Source: Streptomyces sp. NBC_01478 (GTDB taxonomy: Bacteria > Actinomycetota > Actinomycetes > Streptomycetales > Streptomycetaceae). Taken from it: a DNA stretch of 64,000 bases. Every line of letters begins with the position of its first letter. Within the stretch, counting starts at the first letter, position 1. Positions 1-8,213 of the stretch are shown here, piece by piece. The stretch covers positions 3,205,501 through 3,269,500 of the forward strand of contig NZ_CP109444.1 in assembly GCF_036227225.1 (NCBI RefSeq), written 5' to 3'. The notes below the pieces were generated by a model. That model made no database searches, was not told the DNA's origin, and saw nothing but the letters and a program-made list of their open reading frames with translations. The translations under genes and the position numbers were made by a program.

Positions 1-632
1 TCGGGCGTGGGTACGAGGTGACGGCCGTGGTGCGGGATCCGGCGCGGTACGCGGAGCTCGCGGTGGAGGGCGTCTCGGTCGTGCGGGGTGATGTGACCGA
101 TGCCGGGTCGGTGCGGGAGGCCGCGGGCGGGGCGGCCGCCGCCGTGCACGCGGTGTCGCCGTTCAGCGGGCCCGAGCAGGGCTTCGGCTCGCTCGATCCC
201 GGCTTCTTCGTCAAGGCGGCGGACGCGTTGCTGAAGGGGCTGGCCGCGGCCGGGGTGCGGCGGCTCGTCGCCGTCGGACTGTTCGCGGACCTGCTCGGGG
301 CGGACGGGCGCCCGGTGATGGACGACCCCTCGACGTTTCCGCCGGAGACAAGGCCGTTCGCGCTGGCCCACACGGCAGGCCTGCGGCGGCTGCGGGAGGC
401 CGGCGAGGCCACGGCGGTGGACTGGGTGATGCTCACCCCTGGCGGTGGGCTGGAGCAGGACGCCCCACGCACCGGGCGCCACCGCCTGGGCGACGAGCGG
501 GTGCCGGAGGGTGCGCCCGGGCTGTCGTACGCGGATCTGGCCGTGTCGGTGCTCGACGAGATCGAGACGCCGACCCGGCACCGTACGCGCGTGTCGGTGT
601 TCGTTCCGCGCGAGGTGCGGCGGAGGACGTAG
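1..632 (+). CDS. NAD(P)H-binding Rossmann-fold protein (atypical SDR, YwnB-like), 5' truncated
   Basis: The reading frame is already open at the window edge, so the start and the first glycine-rich nucleotide-binding loop lie outside. What remains begins with GYEVTAVVRDP, the second beta strand plus basic residue that follows the GxxGxxG loop in NAD(P)-dependent atypical short-chain dehydrogenases. It continues through GDVTDAGSV (cofactor-adjacent loop) to DWVMLTPGGGLE, the usual family ending 'DWTxxRPG'. About 209 codons are visible, near the full family size of about 210-220, so only 10-20 residues are missing. The family holds flavin reductase-like and epimerase-like proteins, and no substrate can be assigned. 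A 35-bp gap separates it from the next same-strand gene. Confidence 0.8.
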   Translation, partial: GRGYEVTAVVRDPARYAELAVEGVSVVRGDVTDAGSVREAAGGAAAAVHAVSPFSGPEQGFGSLDPGFFVKAADALLKGLAAAGVRRLVAVGLFADLLGADGRPVMDDPSTFPPETRPFALAHTAGLRRLREAGEATAVDWVMLTPGGGLEQDAPRTGRHRLGDERVPEGAPGLSYADLAVSVLDEIETPTRHRTRVSVFVPREVRRRT

Positions 633-667
633 GAGAGAGGCTCGCAACAGGAGGGAATGCATCTCGT

Positions 668-1381
668 ATGGCGCCGTTCGCAACTGCCCTGCCCCGCAGT
701 GGACTTCTGGTCGTTCAACCGCTGAGGAAGCGGCACTGTGCCGAGTGCCGTCGGGGCCCGTTGCCGTTGCTGGTCGTCGAGGGCGGTGCGCCGCGGTGTC
801 TCGACTGCGTCGATCTCGGGCATCTGGTGTTCCTGCCGCGCGGCGACACCGCGCTGACGCGCAGGGCGCGGGAGGAGAGCGGGCTGTCGGCGGTGGTGGT
901 GCGGTTCAACCGGCGCCGTAGCCGGTACGAGCGGCAGGGTGTCCTCGTCGAGGAGGCGGGGCTGGCGCGGGCCGAGCAGCGGTGTCTCGCGGACGCGGAG
1001 GCACGCCGGCGGCGTCGGGCACGGGACGCGGGGCGGCGGGCCGCGGCGGACGTGCGGTTCGAGGAGGCGTTCGCGGCGGAGATAGGACGCCTGTTCCCCG
1101 GCTGCCCCGAGGCGCGGGCCCGGGCCGTCGCCGCGCATGCCTCGGCGCGGGGCAGCGGGCGGGTGGGGCGGAGTGCGGCGGGGCGGGCGTTGTCCGAGGG
1201 TGCGGTGGTCTCGGCGGTGGTGGCATCCGTACGGCATGTGGACACGCCCTACGACCAGTTGCTGATGAGTGGGGTGCCGCGACATGAGGCGCGGCGGCGG
1301 CTCTCGGCGGGGGTGGAAGGGGTGCTGCGGGGGTGGCGGGAGGGACCGGTTCGGGCGGGGGCGGAGGCCGAGACCGGGTGA
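668..1381 (+). CDS. DUF2293 domain-containing protein
   Basis: 237-residue soluble protein, very rich in arginine and alanine. The N-terminal half has two CxxC-type pairs (CAEC near residue 24 and CLDC near residue 49) that could bind zinc. The C-terminal half (about residues 135-225) matches my memory of DUF2293: FPGCPEARARAVAAHA, then VVSAVVASVRHVDTPYDQLLMSG and a terminal ARRR segment. The ATG follows GGAGGGAATGCATCTCGT; the spacing is loose but acceptable. Function is unknown. Homologues are widespread in Streptomyces; the arginine-rich character and putative zinc ribbon would suit nucleic-acid binding, which is inference only. Confidence 0.75.
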   Translation: MAPFATALPRSGLLVVQPLRKRHCAECRRGPLPLLVVEGGAPRCLDCVDLGHLVFLPRGDTALTRRAREESGLSAVVVRFNRRRSRYERQGVLVEEAGLARAEQRCLADAEARRRRRARDAGRRAAADVRFEEAFAAEIGRLFPGCPEARARAVAAHASARGSGRVGRSAAGRALSEGAVVSAVVASVRHVDTPYDQLLMSGVPRHEARRRLSAGVEGVLRGWREGPVRAGAEAETG

Positions 1382-1522
1382 GGAGGTCGACGGGCCCCGT
1401 GGACGTTCGCGCATGGCCCGGCGATTCTCGGCCATGGTCACCGGGGCGGGGGCGGGTTCGACTTGTCTCGGGAATTCGTGGTGGGCAGGATCTCGGCTCT
1501 ACGGGCGGGAGTTGATGTCGGC

Positions 1523-2002
1523 ATGATCGGTGAACCGTATTTCACCCTGACGGTTCTGGGGGTGCTCGCGACCGGGGTGATGGCCGGGGTGTTCTGTGCC
1601 TTCTCCGTGCTGGTCATGCGGGGACTGGCCGGGCTGCCGCCCGCGCAGGGGGTCGCCGCGATGAACGCGATCAACACCGCGGCGATGACGCCCGCCTTCA
1701 TGCTGCTGTTCGCCGGTTCGGCGGTGCTGTGCGCGGTGATCGCGGTGGTGACGTTCGTGCTGTGGCCGGATCAGGGGACCGTGGAGTTGCTGCTGGGCAG
1801 CGCGCTGTATCTGTTCGGTGTCTTCGGGCTGACCATCGTCGCGAACGTGCCCCGCAACGAGGCGCTGCTGAAGCTGGACCCGGGCACACCGGAAGCCGCC
1901 GCGTACTGGCCGTCGTACGTACGCGAGTGGACGATGTGGAATCACGTCCGCGCGGTCGCCTCGGCCGCCGCCGCGCTGGTCTACATGCTGGCTCTCACCT
2001 GA
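1523..2002 (+). CDS. DUF1772 (anthrone oxygenase-like) membrane protein
   Basis: 159-residue integral membrane protein with four predicted hydrophobic helices (about residues 5-30, 52-78, 84-105 and 138-157). The segment VANVPRNEALLKLDPGTPEAAAYW followed by W-x-MWNHVRAVAS is the conserved DUF1772 core, the family that includes anthrone-oxygenase-like and noeI-type proteins. A TTG start 60 bp upstream is possible, but the ATG at 1523 begins directly before the first membrane helix and has GGGAG upstream. The family name does not establish oxygenase activity here. No partner genes nearby point to aromatic polyketide synthesis. Confidence 0.82.
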   Translation: MIGEPYFTLTVLGVLATGVMAGVFCAFSVLVMRGLAGLPPAQGVAAMNAINTAAMTPAFMLLFAGSAVLCAVIAVVTFVLWPDQGTVELLLGSALYLFGVFGLTIVANVPRNEALLKLDPGTPEAAAYWPSYVREWTMWNHVRAVASAAAALVYMLALT

Positions 2003-2147
2003 GAGACACCGGTGTAAACACTGCCTTCCACCTGAGAGAAAGCCGTCTCGCCCACTCTGCGCGCCCGGCCGAAGAGCCTTATCGTGGCTGAAAGAGTGCC
2101 GCCCGATGACGCACGGCCTGTCGCACGCGGACGCGAGGAAGACCGCC

Positions 2148-3635
2148 ATGGCCGATCCCAAGGGTTTTATGACCACTCCGCGCGAGGAGTGGCCCCGCAG
2201 GCCCGTCGAGGAGCGGGTGCGGGACTGGGACGAGGTGTATGTCCCGGGCGCGCTGCTGCCGATCGTCACCAAGCAGGCCGACCGGTGCATGGACTGCGGT
2301 GTCCCCTTCTGCCACGACGCCTGTCCGCTCGGGAACCTGATCCCGGAGTGGAACGATCTGGTCAGCCGGGACGACTGGCGGGCGGCGGCCGACCGGCTGC
2401 ACGCGACGAACAACTTCCCCGAATTCACCGGGCGGTTGTGCCCGGCGCCGTGCGAGGCGGGCTGCGTGCTCGCCATCAACCAGCCCGCCGTCACCATCAA
2501 GAACGTCGAGGTGGCCATCGCGGACCGCGCCTGGAGCGACGGTTTCACGCCACCCAGACCGCCGGACCGGTTGTCCGGGCGGACCGTCGCGGTGATCGGC
2601 TCCGGGCCCACCGGCCTCGCCGCGGCACAGCAGTTGACCCGGGCCGGGCACACGGTCGCGGTGTACGAGCGGGACGACCGGCTCGGCGGGCTGATGCGGT
2701 ACGGCATCCCCGAGTTCAAGATGGAGAAACGGCATCTGGAACGGCGGCTGGAGCAGATGCGGGCCGAGGGCACCAAGTTCCGTACGTCGACGACGGTCGG
2801 GCGGGACATCGGCGCGGCCGAACTGCGGGCGCGCTACGACGCGGTGGTGATCGCCACGGGAGCCACGGCCTGGCGTGAACTGGACGTGCCGGGGCGGGAG
2901 TTGACCGGCATCCACCAGGCGATGGAGTATCTGCCGCTGGCCAACCGGGTGTGCGAGGGGGACCTGGCGGCCTCTCCCCTCTCTGCCGCCGGGAAGCATG
3001 TCGTGATCGTGGGCGGCGGTGACACCGGGGCGGACTGTCTGGGGACGGCGGTGCGTGAAGGAGCCGCGTCCGTCACCCAGTTGGACATCTACGCCCAGCC
3101 GGACGCCGAGCGCGACGAGGACACGGAACCCTGGCCGACGTATCCGAAGATCTATCGGCTGTCGGCCGCGCACGAGGAGGCGCGGGATCTGGAGACGGCG
3201 CCGGCGGCGGACGCGGACGCGCGGCTGTTCGCGGCCTCGACGCTCCACTTCGAGGGGGACGGGGGCGGGCATGTGCGGTCCTTGCACCTGGTCGAAGTCG
3301 ACGCGCAGCGACGCCCGTTGGACGGTTCCGGGCGCAGCCTGCCGGCCGATCTCGTGCTGCTCGCCCTCGGGTTCTCCGGACCCGACCGCGCCGACGGGCT
3401 CATCGACCAACTGAGGTTGGCGATGGCACCGCGCGGCACGATCACCCGCGACTCGGACTTCGCGACGAGTGCGCGCGGGGTGTTCGTCGCGGGGGACGCG
3501 GCGCGCGGGCAGTCGCTGATCGTGTGGGCGATCGCGGAGGGGCGGGCGGTGGCGGCGGCCGTCGACCGCTATCTGACGGGGAGTTCCCGACTCCCGGCGC
3601 CGATCGGCCCGTACGACCGGCCGATGACGGTGTAG
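2148..3635 (+). CDS. gltD: Glutamate synthase small-subunit-like NADPH oxidoreductase (GltD family)
   Basis: 495 residues. The start is placed at MADPKGFMTTPREEW, the conserved GltD beginning; an in-frame ATG at 2106 would add 14 atypical residues. N-terminal iron-sulfur region: CMDCGVPFCHDACPLGN (about residues 41-57) and CPAPCEAGC. It is followed by an FAD GxGxxG loop (AVIGSGPTGLAAAQ, about 148-161) and an NADPH GxGxxG-type loop (VIVGGGDTGADCLG). The C-terminal GVFVAGDAARGQSLIVWAIAEGR contacts FAD. In glutamate synthase this subunit passes NADPH electrons to the large subunit GltB, which makes glutamate from glutamine and 2-oxoglutarate. No gltB lies in the window, so this copy is an orphan paralogue and may reduce another partner. 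Confidence 0.88.
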   Translation: MADPKGFMTTPREEWPRRPVEERVRDWDEVYVPGALLPIVTKQADRCMDCGVPFCHDACPLGNLIPEWNDLVSRDDWRAAADRLHATNNFPEFTGRLCPAPCEAGCVLAINQPAVTIKNVEVAIADRAWSDGFTPPRPPDRLSGRTVAVIGSGPTGLAAAQQLTRAGHTVAVYERDDRLGGLMRYGIPEFKMEKRHLERRLEQMRAEGTKFRTSTTVGRDIGAAELRARYDAVVIATGATAWRELDVPGRELTGIHQAMEYLPLANRVCEGDLAASPLSAAGKHVVIVGGGDTGADCLGTAVREGAASVTQLDIYAQPDAERDEDTEPWPTYPKIYRLSAAHEEARDLETAPAADADARLFAASTLHFEGDGGGHVRSLHLVEVDAQRRPLDGSGRSLPADLVLLALGFSGPDRADGLIDQLRLAMAPRGTITRDSDFATSARGVFVAGDAARGQSLIVWAIAEGRAVAAAVDRYLTGSSRLPAPIGPYDRPMTV

Positions 3636-3960
3636 AACACGTCGGCAGGTGTGCGCCCGCTGCCGGATGAGCAGTCGTACGTCCGTGCTCGCACCTGCGG
3701 AGGAGGCGGGGCGTACTGCGCCGGTACGAGTCGTCGGGTGTGTTCTCATCCGGGCTCACGAAATCCTTCGCCGGCGGGCCGGAAAGTGGCTTCCGGCCGA
3801 CTTGTGGGCCAACAGCGGTGGGATCATGGATGCAGGAGGCGAGTTGTCGTCGGACCCGAGCGGGGTCGGACGCGGCGCGCCCCCATCCTTCGTTCCGTCG
3901 TCAGGCGCAGGGCCACCCCCGCGCGTCCCCCCTGTTGGCGGTCGGTCCTGGAGGGTGTTG
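3636..3960. other. Intergenic region with short hairpin
   Basis: 325 bp between the gltD-like gene and the PEP-domain gene, with no convincing ORF. It contains a perfect 8-bp stem (GGCCGGAA / TTCCGGCC, 3777-3798) with a 6-nt loop, which could be a terminator or leader structure. Because the downstream gene resembles rifampicin phosphotransferases, I looked for the 19-bp rifamycin-associated palindrome and did not see it. Confidence 0.5.
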
Positions 3961-6156
3961 ATGACGACGCTCGACGAACGTCATGGCGAGGGCGCGCGGG
4001 AGACGGCGGGGGCGTACCGTCCGGACGCCGCCGTGCCCCTCGATCTGGGTCAACTCACGGCGATACAGCCCCAGTTCATCGGTTCAAAGGCGGCGAACCT
4101 CGCCCGTGCGGCCGGTGCCGGACTGCCCGTGCTTCCCGGGTTCGTGATCTCCGAGGGGGCGGGCGACGACCCCGCCCTCCTGCGCCGCGCCTGGCAGGAC
4201 CTCTCCGATTCCGGTGCGCGGCCCCTCGTCGTACGGTCCTCCTCGCCGCAGGAGGACACCGAACAGTCGTCCCTGGCTGGCCAGTTCACCTCCGTGCTCG
4301 ATGTGCGCGGCTGGTCCGACTTCGTTACGGCCGTGCGGGCCGTGCTCGATTCGGCGCATCGGCCCGACGGGTCCACCGCGCCGATGGCCGTGCTGGTGCA
4401 GCCGATGCTGACGGCGCGGGTCGGCGGGGTGATGTTCGGTGCCGACCCCGTCGAGGGGCGTGCCGACCGGATGCTGGTGAGCGCGGTGCGCGGCGGTCCC
4501 GACAGTCTGGTCAGCGGTGAACAGGCCGGTACCAACTACTGGTTGAGCCGACGGGGACGGTTGCTGCGCACCGAACCCCCGACCGCCGAACCACTGCTCA
4601 CCCCCTCCGAACTACGCCGCCTGGCCCGGCTCGCGCGCCGGGCACGGCAGGTGTTCGGAGGGCCGCAGGACATCGAGTTCGGGTTCGACGACAACGGGGA
4701 CAAGCACGGCAACGCCGGAGGCGGGCGGCTGTGGTTGTTCCAGAGTCGGCCGATCACCGCCATGGCCGCGCGGCCCTCGCGCGGGGCACGGTTGCTCGGG
4801 CCGGGGCCGGTCGCGGAGACGCTGCCGGAGCAACTCCAGCCGCTGGAGGAGGACTTGTGGGTCGCGCCGATGGCCCGCGGGCTGACCGCCGCGCTCGACA
4901 TCGCGGGCAGCGCGCCGCGTCGCCTGCTGCGGACGGTGCCGGTGGTCACGACGGTCGGCGGCCAGGCCGCGGCCGACCTGCGGCTGCTCGGGGCGGCCCC
5001 GCCCAGACGCCGATGGCCGGCCCTCCTCAACCCGGCACCCGGAGCACGGCGGCTCGGCGCCGCCTGGCGGGTCGGCCGGCTCACCGCCGCGCTGCCCGGA
5101 CTTGCCGCGGACCTCGTGGCGGACGTCGACCGCCGGCTCGCCCACCTCCCGACGCCCGGTGAACTCCCCGGCCCCGACCTCGCCGCCGAACTCCGCTGGA
5201 CCCGCGCGGCCCTCGTCTCCCTGCACGCCCAAGAGGCCCTCGCCGGAGCCCTGTTGCCTGAGCCGAAGACGTCCCGTACGGCGGCGGGCGCGGCCCTCAC
5301 CGCCCTCGCGGAGACCCGCGCCCTCGGGATACCGGACGAACAGGCGGCCGTCGCCGCGCCTACCGTCCTTGCCCTCACGGCACCGAGCCTGCGGGGACAC
5401 GGGCACTTGCCCCAACAGGGCGTGCCTCAGCAAGGCATGCCGCAGCAGGGCATGTCGGCTTCGGGAATCACCGGCTCGGAACAACGGCCCTTCCCCCGGG
5501 CCGAGTTGAGAACACCAGGCTCCGCACTCACCCCGACGCTCACCACCCCCCGCCCCCTCTCCCTCCCGCCCCGAAAGGCGCTCCCACCCCGAGAAGCCCT
5601 CCGCCTCCGCGTCCGCTGGGTGCAGGAGCTGCAGGTCCGCCTCGTACGGGAGGCCGCACGGCGGCTGGGCCAGACCTCGGATCGCGTAGGGCTGCTGCGC
5701 TGGCCGGAGTTGGCCGCCGTACTCGACGGCGAACCCCTGCCCGGCGATCTGCACGCGCGCGTGCCGCAGGCCGAGTCGCCGCCGTTGCCGGACGCCTTCC
5801 GGCTGGCGGACGGCACGGTGGTCGCCGAACGCACCCGGGGCGGCGCCGAGGGCGAAGGCCGGGGCGTGTCCGGCGGGCGGGCCGTCGGGACGGTCTGGGA
5901 CGGGACGGGGCCGCGCCCCGCCGACGCCGTGCTCGTCGTGCGCACCCTCGACCCCGCCCTGGCCCCGCTGCTGCCCGGACTCACCGCGCTGGTCGCCCAG
6001 ACCGGCAGCCCGCTGTCCCATCTGGCGGTGCTGGCCCGGGAGTTCGGCCTGCCCGCCGTGGTCGGTGCGGCCGACGCGGTACGGCGCTTCCCGCCAGGGT
6101 CGCCCGTCACCGTCGACGGCACCACCGGCGACGTACGGACGGGAGAGCTTCGATGA
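3961..6156 (+). CDS. PEP-synthase/rifampicin-phosphotransferase-like three-domain enzyme
   Basis: 731 residues from an ATG preceded by GGAGGGTGTTG; in-frame codons upstream are not needed. Residues about 10-270 form the PPDK/PEP-synthase ATP-binding domain: IGSKAANLARAAGAGLPVLPGF, then VRSSSPQEDTEQSSLAGQF, then the metal-site segment DIEFGFDD...LWLFQSRPI. The middle about 380 residues match nothing I know and contain a short QQG(M/V)P repeat. The C-terminal 80 residues are the swivelling phosphohistidine domain, with GSPLSHLAVLAREFGLPAVVG; the histidine is residue 687. There is no C-terminal PEP/pyruvate TIM barrel. ATP-grasp, large middle domain and His domain is the layout of rifampicin phosphotransferase, which phosphorylates an acceptor using ATP. 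The acceptor is unknown. The gene overlaps the next by 4 bp (ATGA). Confidence 0.8.
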   Translation: MTTLDERHGEGARETAGAYRPDAAVPLDLGQLTAIQPQFIGSKAANLARAAGAGLPVLPGFVISEGAGDDPALLRRAWQDLSDSGARPLVVRSSSPQEDTEQSSLAGQFTSVLDVRGWSDFVTAVRAVLDSAHRPDGSTAPMAVLVQPMLTARVGGVMFGADPVEGRADRMLVSAVRGGPDSLVSGEQAGTNYWLSRRGRLLRTEPPTAEPLLTPSELRRLARLARRARQVFGGPQDIEFGFDDNGDKHGNAGGGRLWLFQSRPITAMAARPSRGARLLGPGPVAETLPEQLQPLEEDLWVAPMARGLTAALDIAGSAPRRLLRTVPVVTTVGGQAAADLRLLGAAPPRRRWPALLNPAPGARRLGAAWRVGRLTAALPGLAADLVADVDRRLAHLPTPGELPGPDLAAELRWTRAALVSLHAQEALAGALLPEPKTSRTAAGAALTALAETRALGIPDEQAAVAAPTVLALTAPSLRGHGHLPQQGVPQQGMPQQGMSASGITGSEQRPFPRAELRTPGSALTPTLTTPRPLSLPPRKALPPREALRLRVRWVQELQVRLVREAARRLGQTSDRVGLLRWPELAAVLDGEPLPGDLHARVPQAESPPLPDAFRLADGTVVAERTRGGAEGEGRGVSGGRAVGTVWDGTGPRPADAVLVVRTLDPALAPLLPGLTALVAQTGSPLSHLAVLAREFGLPAVVGAADAVRRFPPGSPVTVDGTTGDVRTGELR

Positions 6157-7067
6157 GACGGATCGCGTACGTCTTCGGGAGCCTGGCCGCCGCCGGGGCG
6201 GGCACCTATCTCGTCGTCTACCTGTACCGCTGGCAGTGGCAGCGCGCCATCCTCTGCGGGATCCTGCTGCTGGTCGTCGAGGTGATGCTGCTCGGCATCG
6301 TGCTGCTGGCCCGGCTCACCCGGATCGAGGAACGGGTGAAGGAAAGTGCCGCCGGGCAGCGGGAGTTGACGGCACGTCAGGAGGATGTGCTGGCCCGGCT
6401 GCGGCAGGCGTCCGTCGAGCGGGAGGGCGCCCGCTTCCGCTGGCTGGAGGACACCGGGGACCGTACGTACGTCTTCGTGCCCGTCCTCATGGTCACCGGG
6501 GTGCTCCTGTCCGGGCTGGCCTGGGTGGTGCAGCGGATCGCCACCGCGACCGGGCGGCCGGCCGAACGGCGGCTCGCTGGACGCCTCGCCGTCCTCGCCG
6601 CCCCCGGGCCGGGCGCGGTGGGCGAGTTGGAGGACCGGCCCGCTCTGGGCCGGCGCCCCAAGGGCCGCGTCGCCCGTGTGGCCGTCGTCGGTGTCGTCGG
6701 GGCCGCGCTGCTCGCCGCGCTCGTCGTGGGGCTCGCCGACCTCACCCAGACCCGGGAACAGAGCGCGAGCGGCTCCGAGGCGACCTCGGTCCTCGTCCAA
6801 GTCGACGTGCGGGGCTCGGACATGACGGCCGAACGGCAGGCGCTCGCCGCGCAACAGGTCTGGGAACGCTGCCGGGACTCCACCTCCGCGCCGCTGAACC
6901 ACGCCACGCTCGGCAGCCTCGGCGACGGCATGTTCGCCGGGGTCGTACGGCCCGCGCTCGCCGAACACGACCGTATGAGGCTGCGCGGCTGCCTGGAGGA
7001 CGCGGCCCTCGACCGCGCCCACCTCACGGTGATGGGCATGGGCGACACGGACGCGGACGACGACTGA
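6153..7067 (+). CDS. Uncharacterised membrane protein coupled to the PEP-domain enzyme
   Basis: 304 residues, translationally coupled to the upstream phosphotransferase-like gene through an ATGA overlap. Hydrophobic segments lie at about residues 5-25, 30-50, 108-128 and 175-197. Residues 50-95 form an amphipathic, charged stretch (RIEERVKESAAGQRELTARQED) likely to be a coiled coil on one side of the membrane. The C-terminal about 100 residues (after the last helix) are hydrophilic, contain two cysteines (ERC, RGC) and may be a small extracytoplasmic domain. I recognise no family. The tight coupling argues that it works with the upstream enzyme, perhaps as a membrane anchor or sensor; that is inference. 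Confidence 0.75.
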   Translation: MRRIAYVFGSLAAAGAGTYLVVYLYRWQWQRAILCGILLLVVEVMLLGIVLLARLTRIEERVKESAAGQRELTARQEDVLARLRQASVEREGARFRWLEDTGDRTYVFVPVLMVTGVLLSGLAWVVQRIATATGRPAERRLAGRLAVLAAPGPGAVGELEDRPALGRRPKGRVARVAVVGVVGAALLAALVVGLADLTQTREQSASGSEATSVLVQVDVRGSDMTAERQALAAQQVWERCRDSTSAPLNHATLGSLGDGMFAGVVRPALAEHDRMRLRGCLEDAALDRAHLTVMGMGDTDADDD

Positions 7068-7170
7068 TGGCTGACGACTGAGTGGAGCGCACCATCCACG
7101 CATACCAGGAACGCACAATGCGGACGTACGATGCAAAGGCGCCCCCGTCCCCGAGCACCCCGGGTCGCCC

Positions 7171-7860
7171 ATGGCAACCGTTCTCACACCCTCGCCCCAA
7201 CTCCGCCTGCCCAGACGCGCGATGAGGCTGCTCCTCGCCGTCGTCCTCGGCTACGTCGCCCTGTGGGCCACCGGTGCGCTCGGCATCCTCGCGTTGTCGT
7301 ACTGGGCACGCGAGGAGACCCCGCCACCGCCGGGGACCCGTACGGTGCAGGGCATCCACCACTTCCAACCCGTCGGCACCGAGGGGCAGTTGTGGCGAGG
7401 GGCCGCTCCTTCTCCCGGCGGTTACCGGGAGTTGGCCCGCCTCGGCTTCACCACGGTGGTGGATCTACGGGCCGAGGACCTGACGACGGCACAGCTCGCC
7501 GAACCGCGCAGGGCCGGGCTGGACGTCGTACGACTGCCCATTCGTGACGGGCAGACGCCGACTCCCGCACAGGTACGGGGATTTCTTGATGTCGTCGCCT
7601 CGGCGCCCGGGCCGGTGTTCGTGCACTGCGGTGCGGGGGTGGGCCGTACGGGGACGATGGCGGCGGCGTATCTCGTGCGGACCGGGGAGGAGTCGTCGGC
7701 GTGGGCGGTCCGACGGAATCTCGCCGTCGGACCGCCGTCGATCGAGCAGATCTACTACGCGCTGAGCCTCGGCTCGGGCCGGCCGGAGCAACCGCCGTTG
7801 CCGGTGGTCGCCGTCAGCCGGCTGGTGGACGCGCCACGACGCATGCTGTCGTGGTTCTGA
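7171..7860 (+). CDS. Membrane-anchored cysteine phosphatase (dual-specificity / tyrosine phosphatase type)
   Basis: 229 residues with one N-terminal membrane helix (about 18-42), so the catalytic part probably faces outward or is tethered to the membrane. The P-loop signature HCGAGVGRTG puts the nucleophilic cysteine at residue 153 and the arginine at 159. Asp126 in PIRDGQTPTP is the likely general acid. GTVVDLR-type strand TTVVDLRAEDL precedes it, as in atypical dual-specificity phosphatases. Substrates in this family range from phosphotyrosine to phosphoinositides and cannot be read from sequence. The gene is the last of the same-strand run starting at 3961 and may belong functionally with it; the 103-bp gap leaves room for its own promoter. 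Confidence 0.85.
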   Translation: MATVLTPSPQLRLPRRAMRLLLAVVLGYVALWATGALGILALSYWAREETPPPPGTRTVQGIHHFQPVGTEGQLWRGAAPSPGGYRELARLGFTTVVDLRAEDLTTAQLAEPRRAGLDVVRLPIRDGQTPTPAQVRGFLDVVASAPGPVFVHCGAGVGRTGTMAAAYLVRTGEESSAWAVRRNLAVGPPSIEQIYYALSLGSGRPEQPPLPVVAVSRLVDAPRRMLSWF

Positions 7861-7958
7861 GATGGGACAACTCGGAATATCGGAGTGATCAAGTCAGTAC
7901 CAAAATAAGCAGGTTCGGTAAGGAGAAAGCATTCAGCACAGCCGGGTCACAGATCGGG

Positions 7959-8213
7959 TCAAGACAGCAGGAAATCCGCCTCGCCCGCTTTCGCCCCCTC
8001 GATGAAGGCCGTCATCTCGTCGGTCGTGTAGATCAGGGCCGGCCCGTCCGGGTCGGTGGACTGACGGACGGCGATCCGCCCGTCGGCGAGCTTCATCGCC
8101 TCCAGGCAGTTGCCGCCGTTGCCGCCGCTCCACGGCTTGTGCCAGCCTTCGCTTCCCAAGTCCCGCGCGGGCATGCCGTTGTAGACGCTCATACGCGGCT
8201 TGATGCGATCCAT
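7959..8213 (-). CDS. DUF397 protein (WhiJ/AbaA-type module, small partner)
   Basis: 84 residues. The WHKPWSGGNGGNCLEAMKLADGRIAVRQSTDPDGPALIYTTDEMTAFIEGAKAGEAD pattern (spread over residues 23-80) is diagnostic for DUF397: an early serine/glycine strand, a single cysteine, then the xVRxSxDPxGP motif. Its ATG directly abuts the stop of the XRE regulator upstream (TGA then ATG, no gap), so the two are translationally coupled. In Streptomyces, DUF397 proteins act as partners of DUF5753-type DNA-binding proteins, for example in the whiJ and abaA developmental loci, and can relieve repression. The same role is likely here. Confidence 0.93.
   Translation of the reverse strand: MDRIKPRMSVYNGMPARDLGSEGWHKPWSGGNGGNCLEAMKLADGRIAVRQSTDPDGPALIYTTDEMTAFIEGAKAGEADFLLS

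Noticed and set aside
2079..3749. 556-residue minus-strand frame opposite gltD
   Set aside because: Shadow frame; the plus strand shows full Fe-S, FAD and NADPH motifs.
3636..3960. Rifamycin-associated element upstream of the RPH-like gene
   Set aside because: No 19-bp palindrome of that type; only an unrelated 8-bp hairpin.
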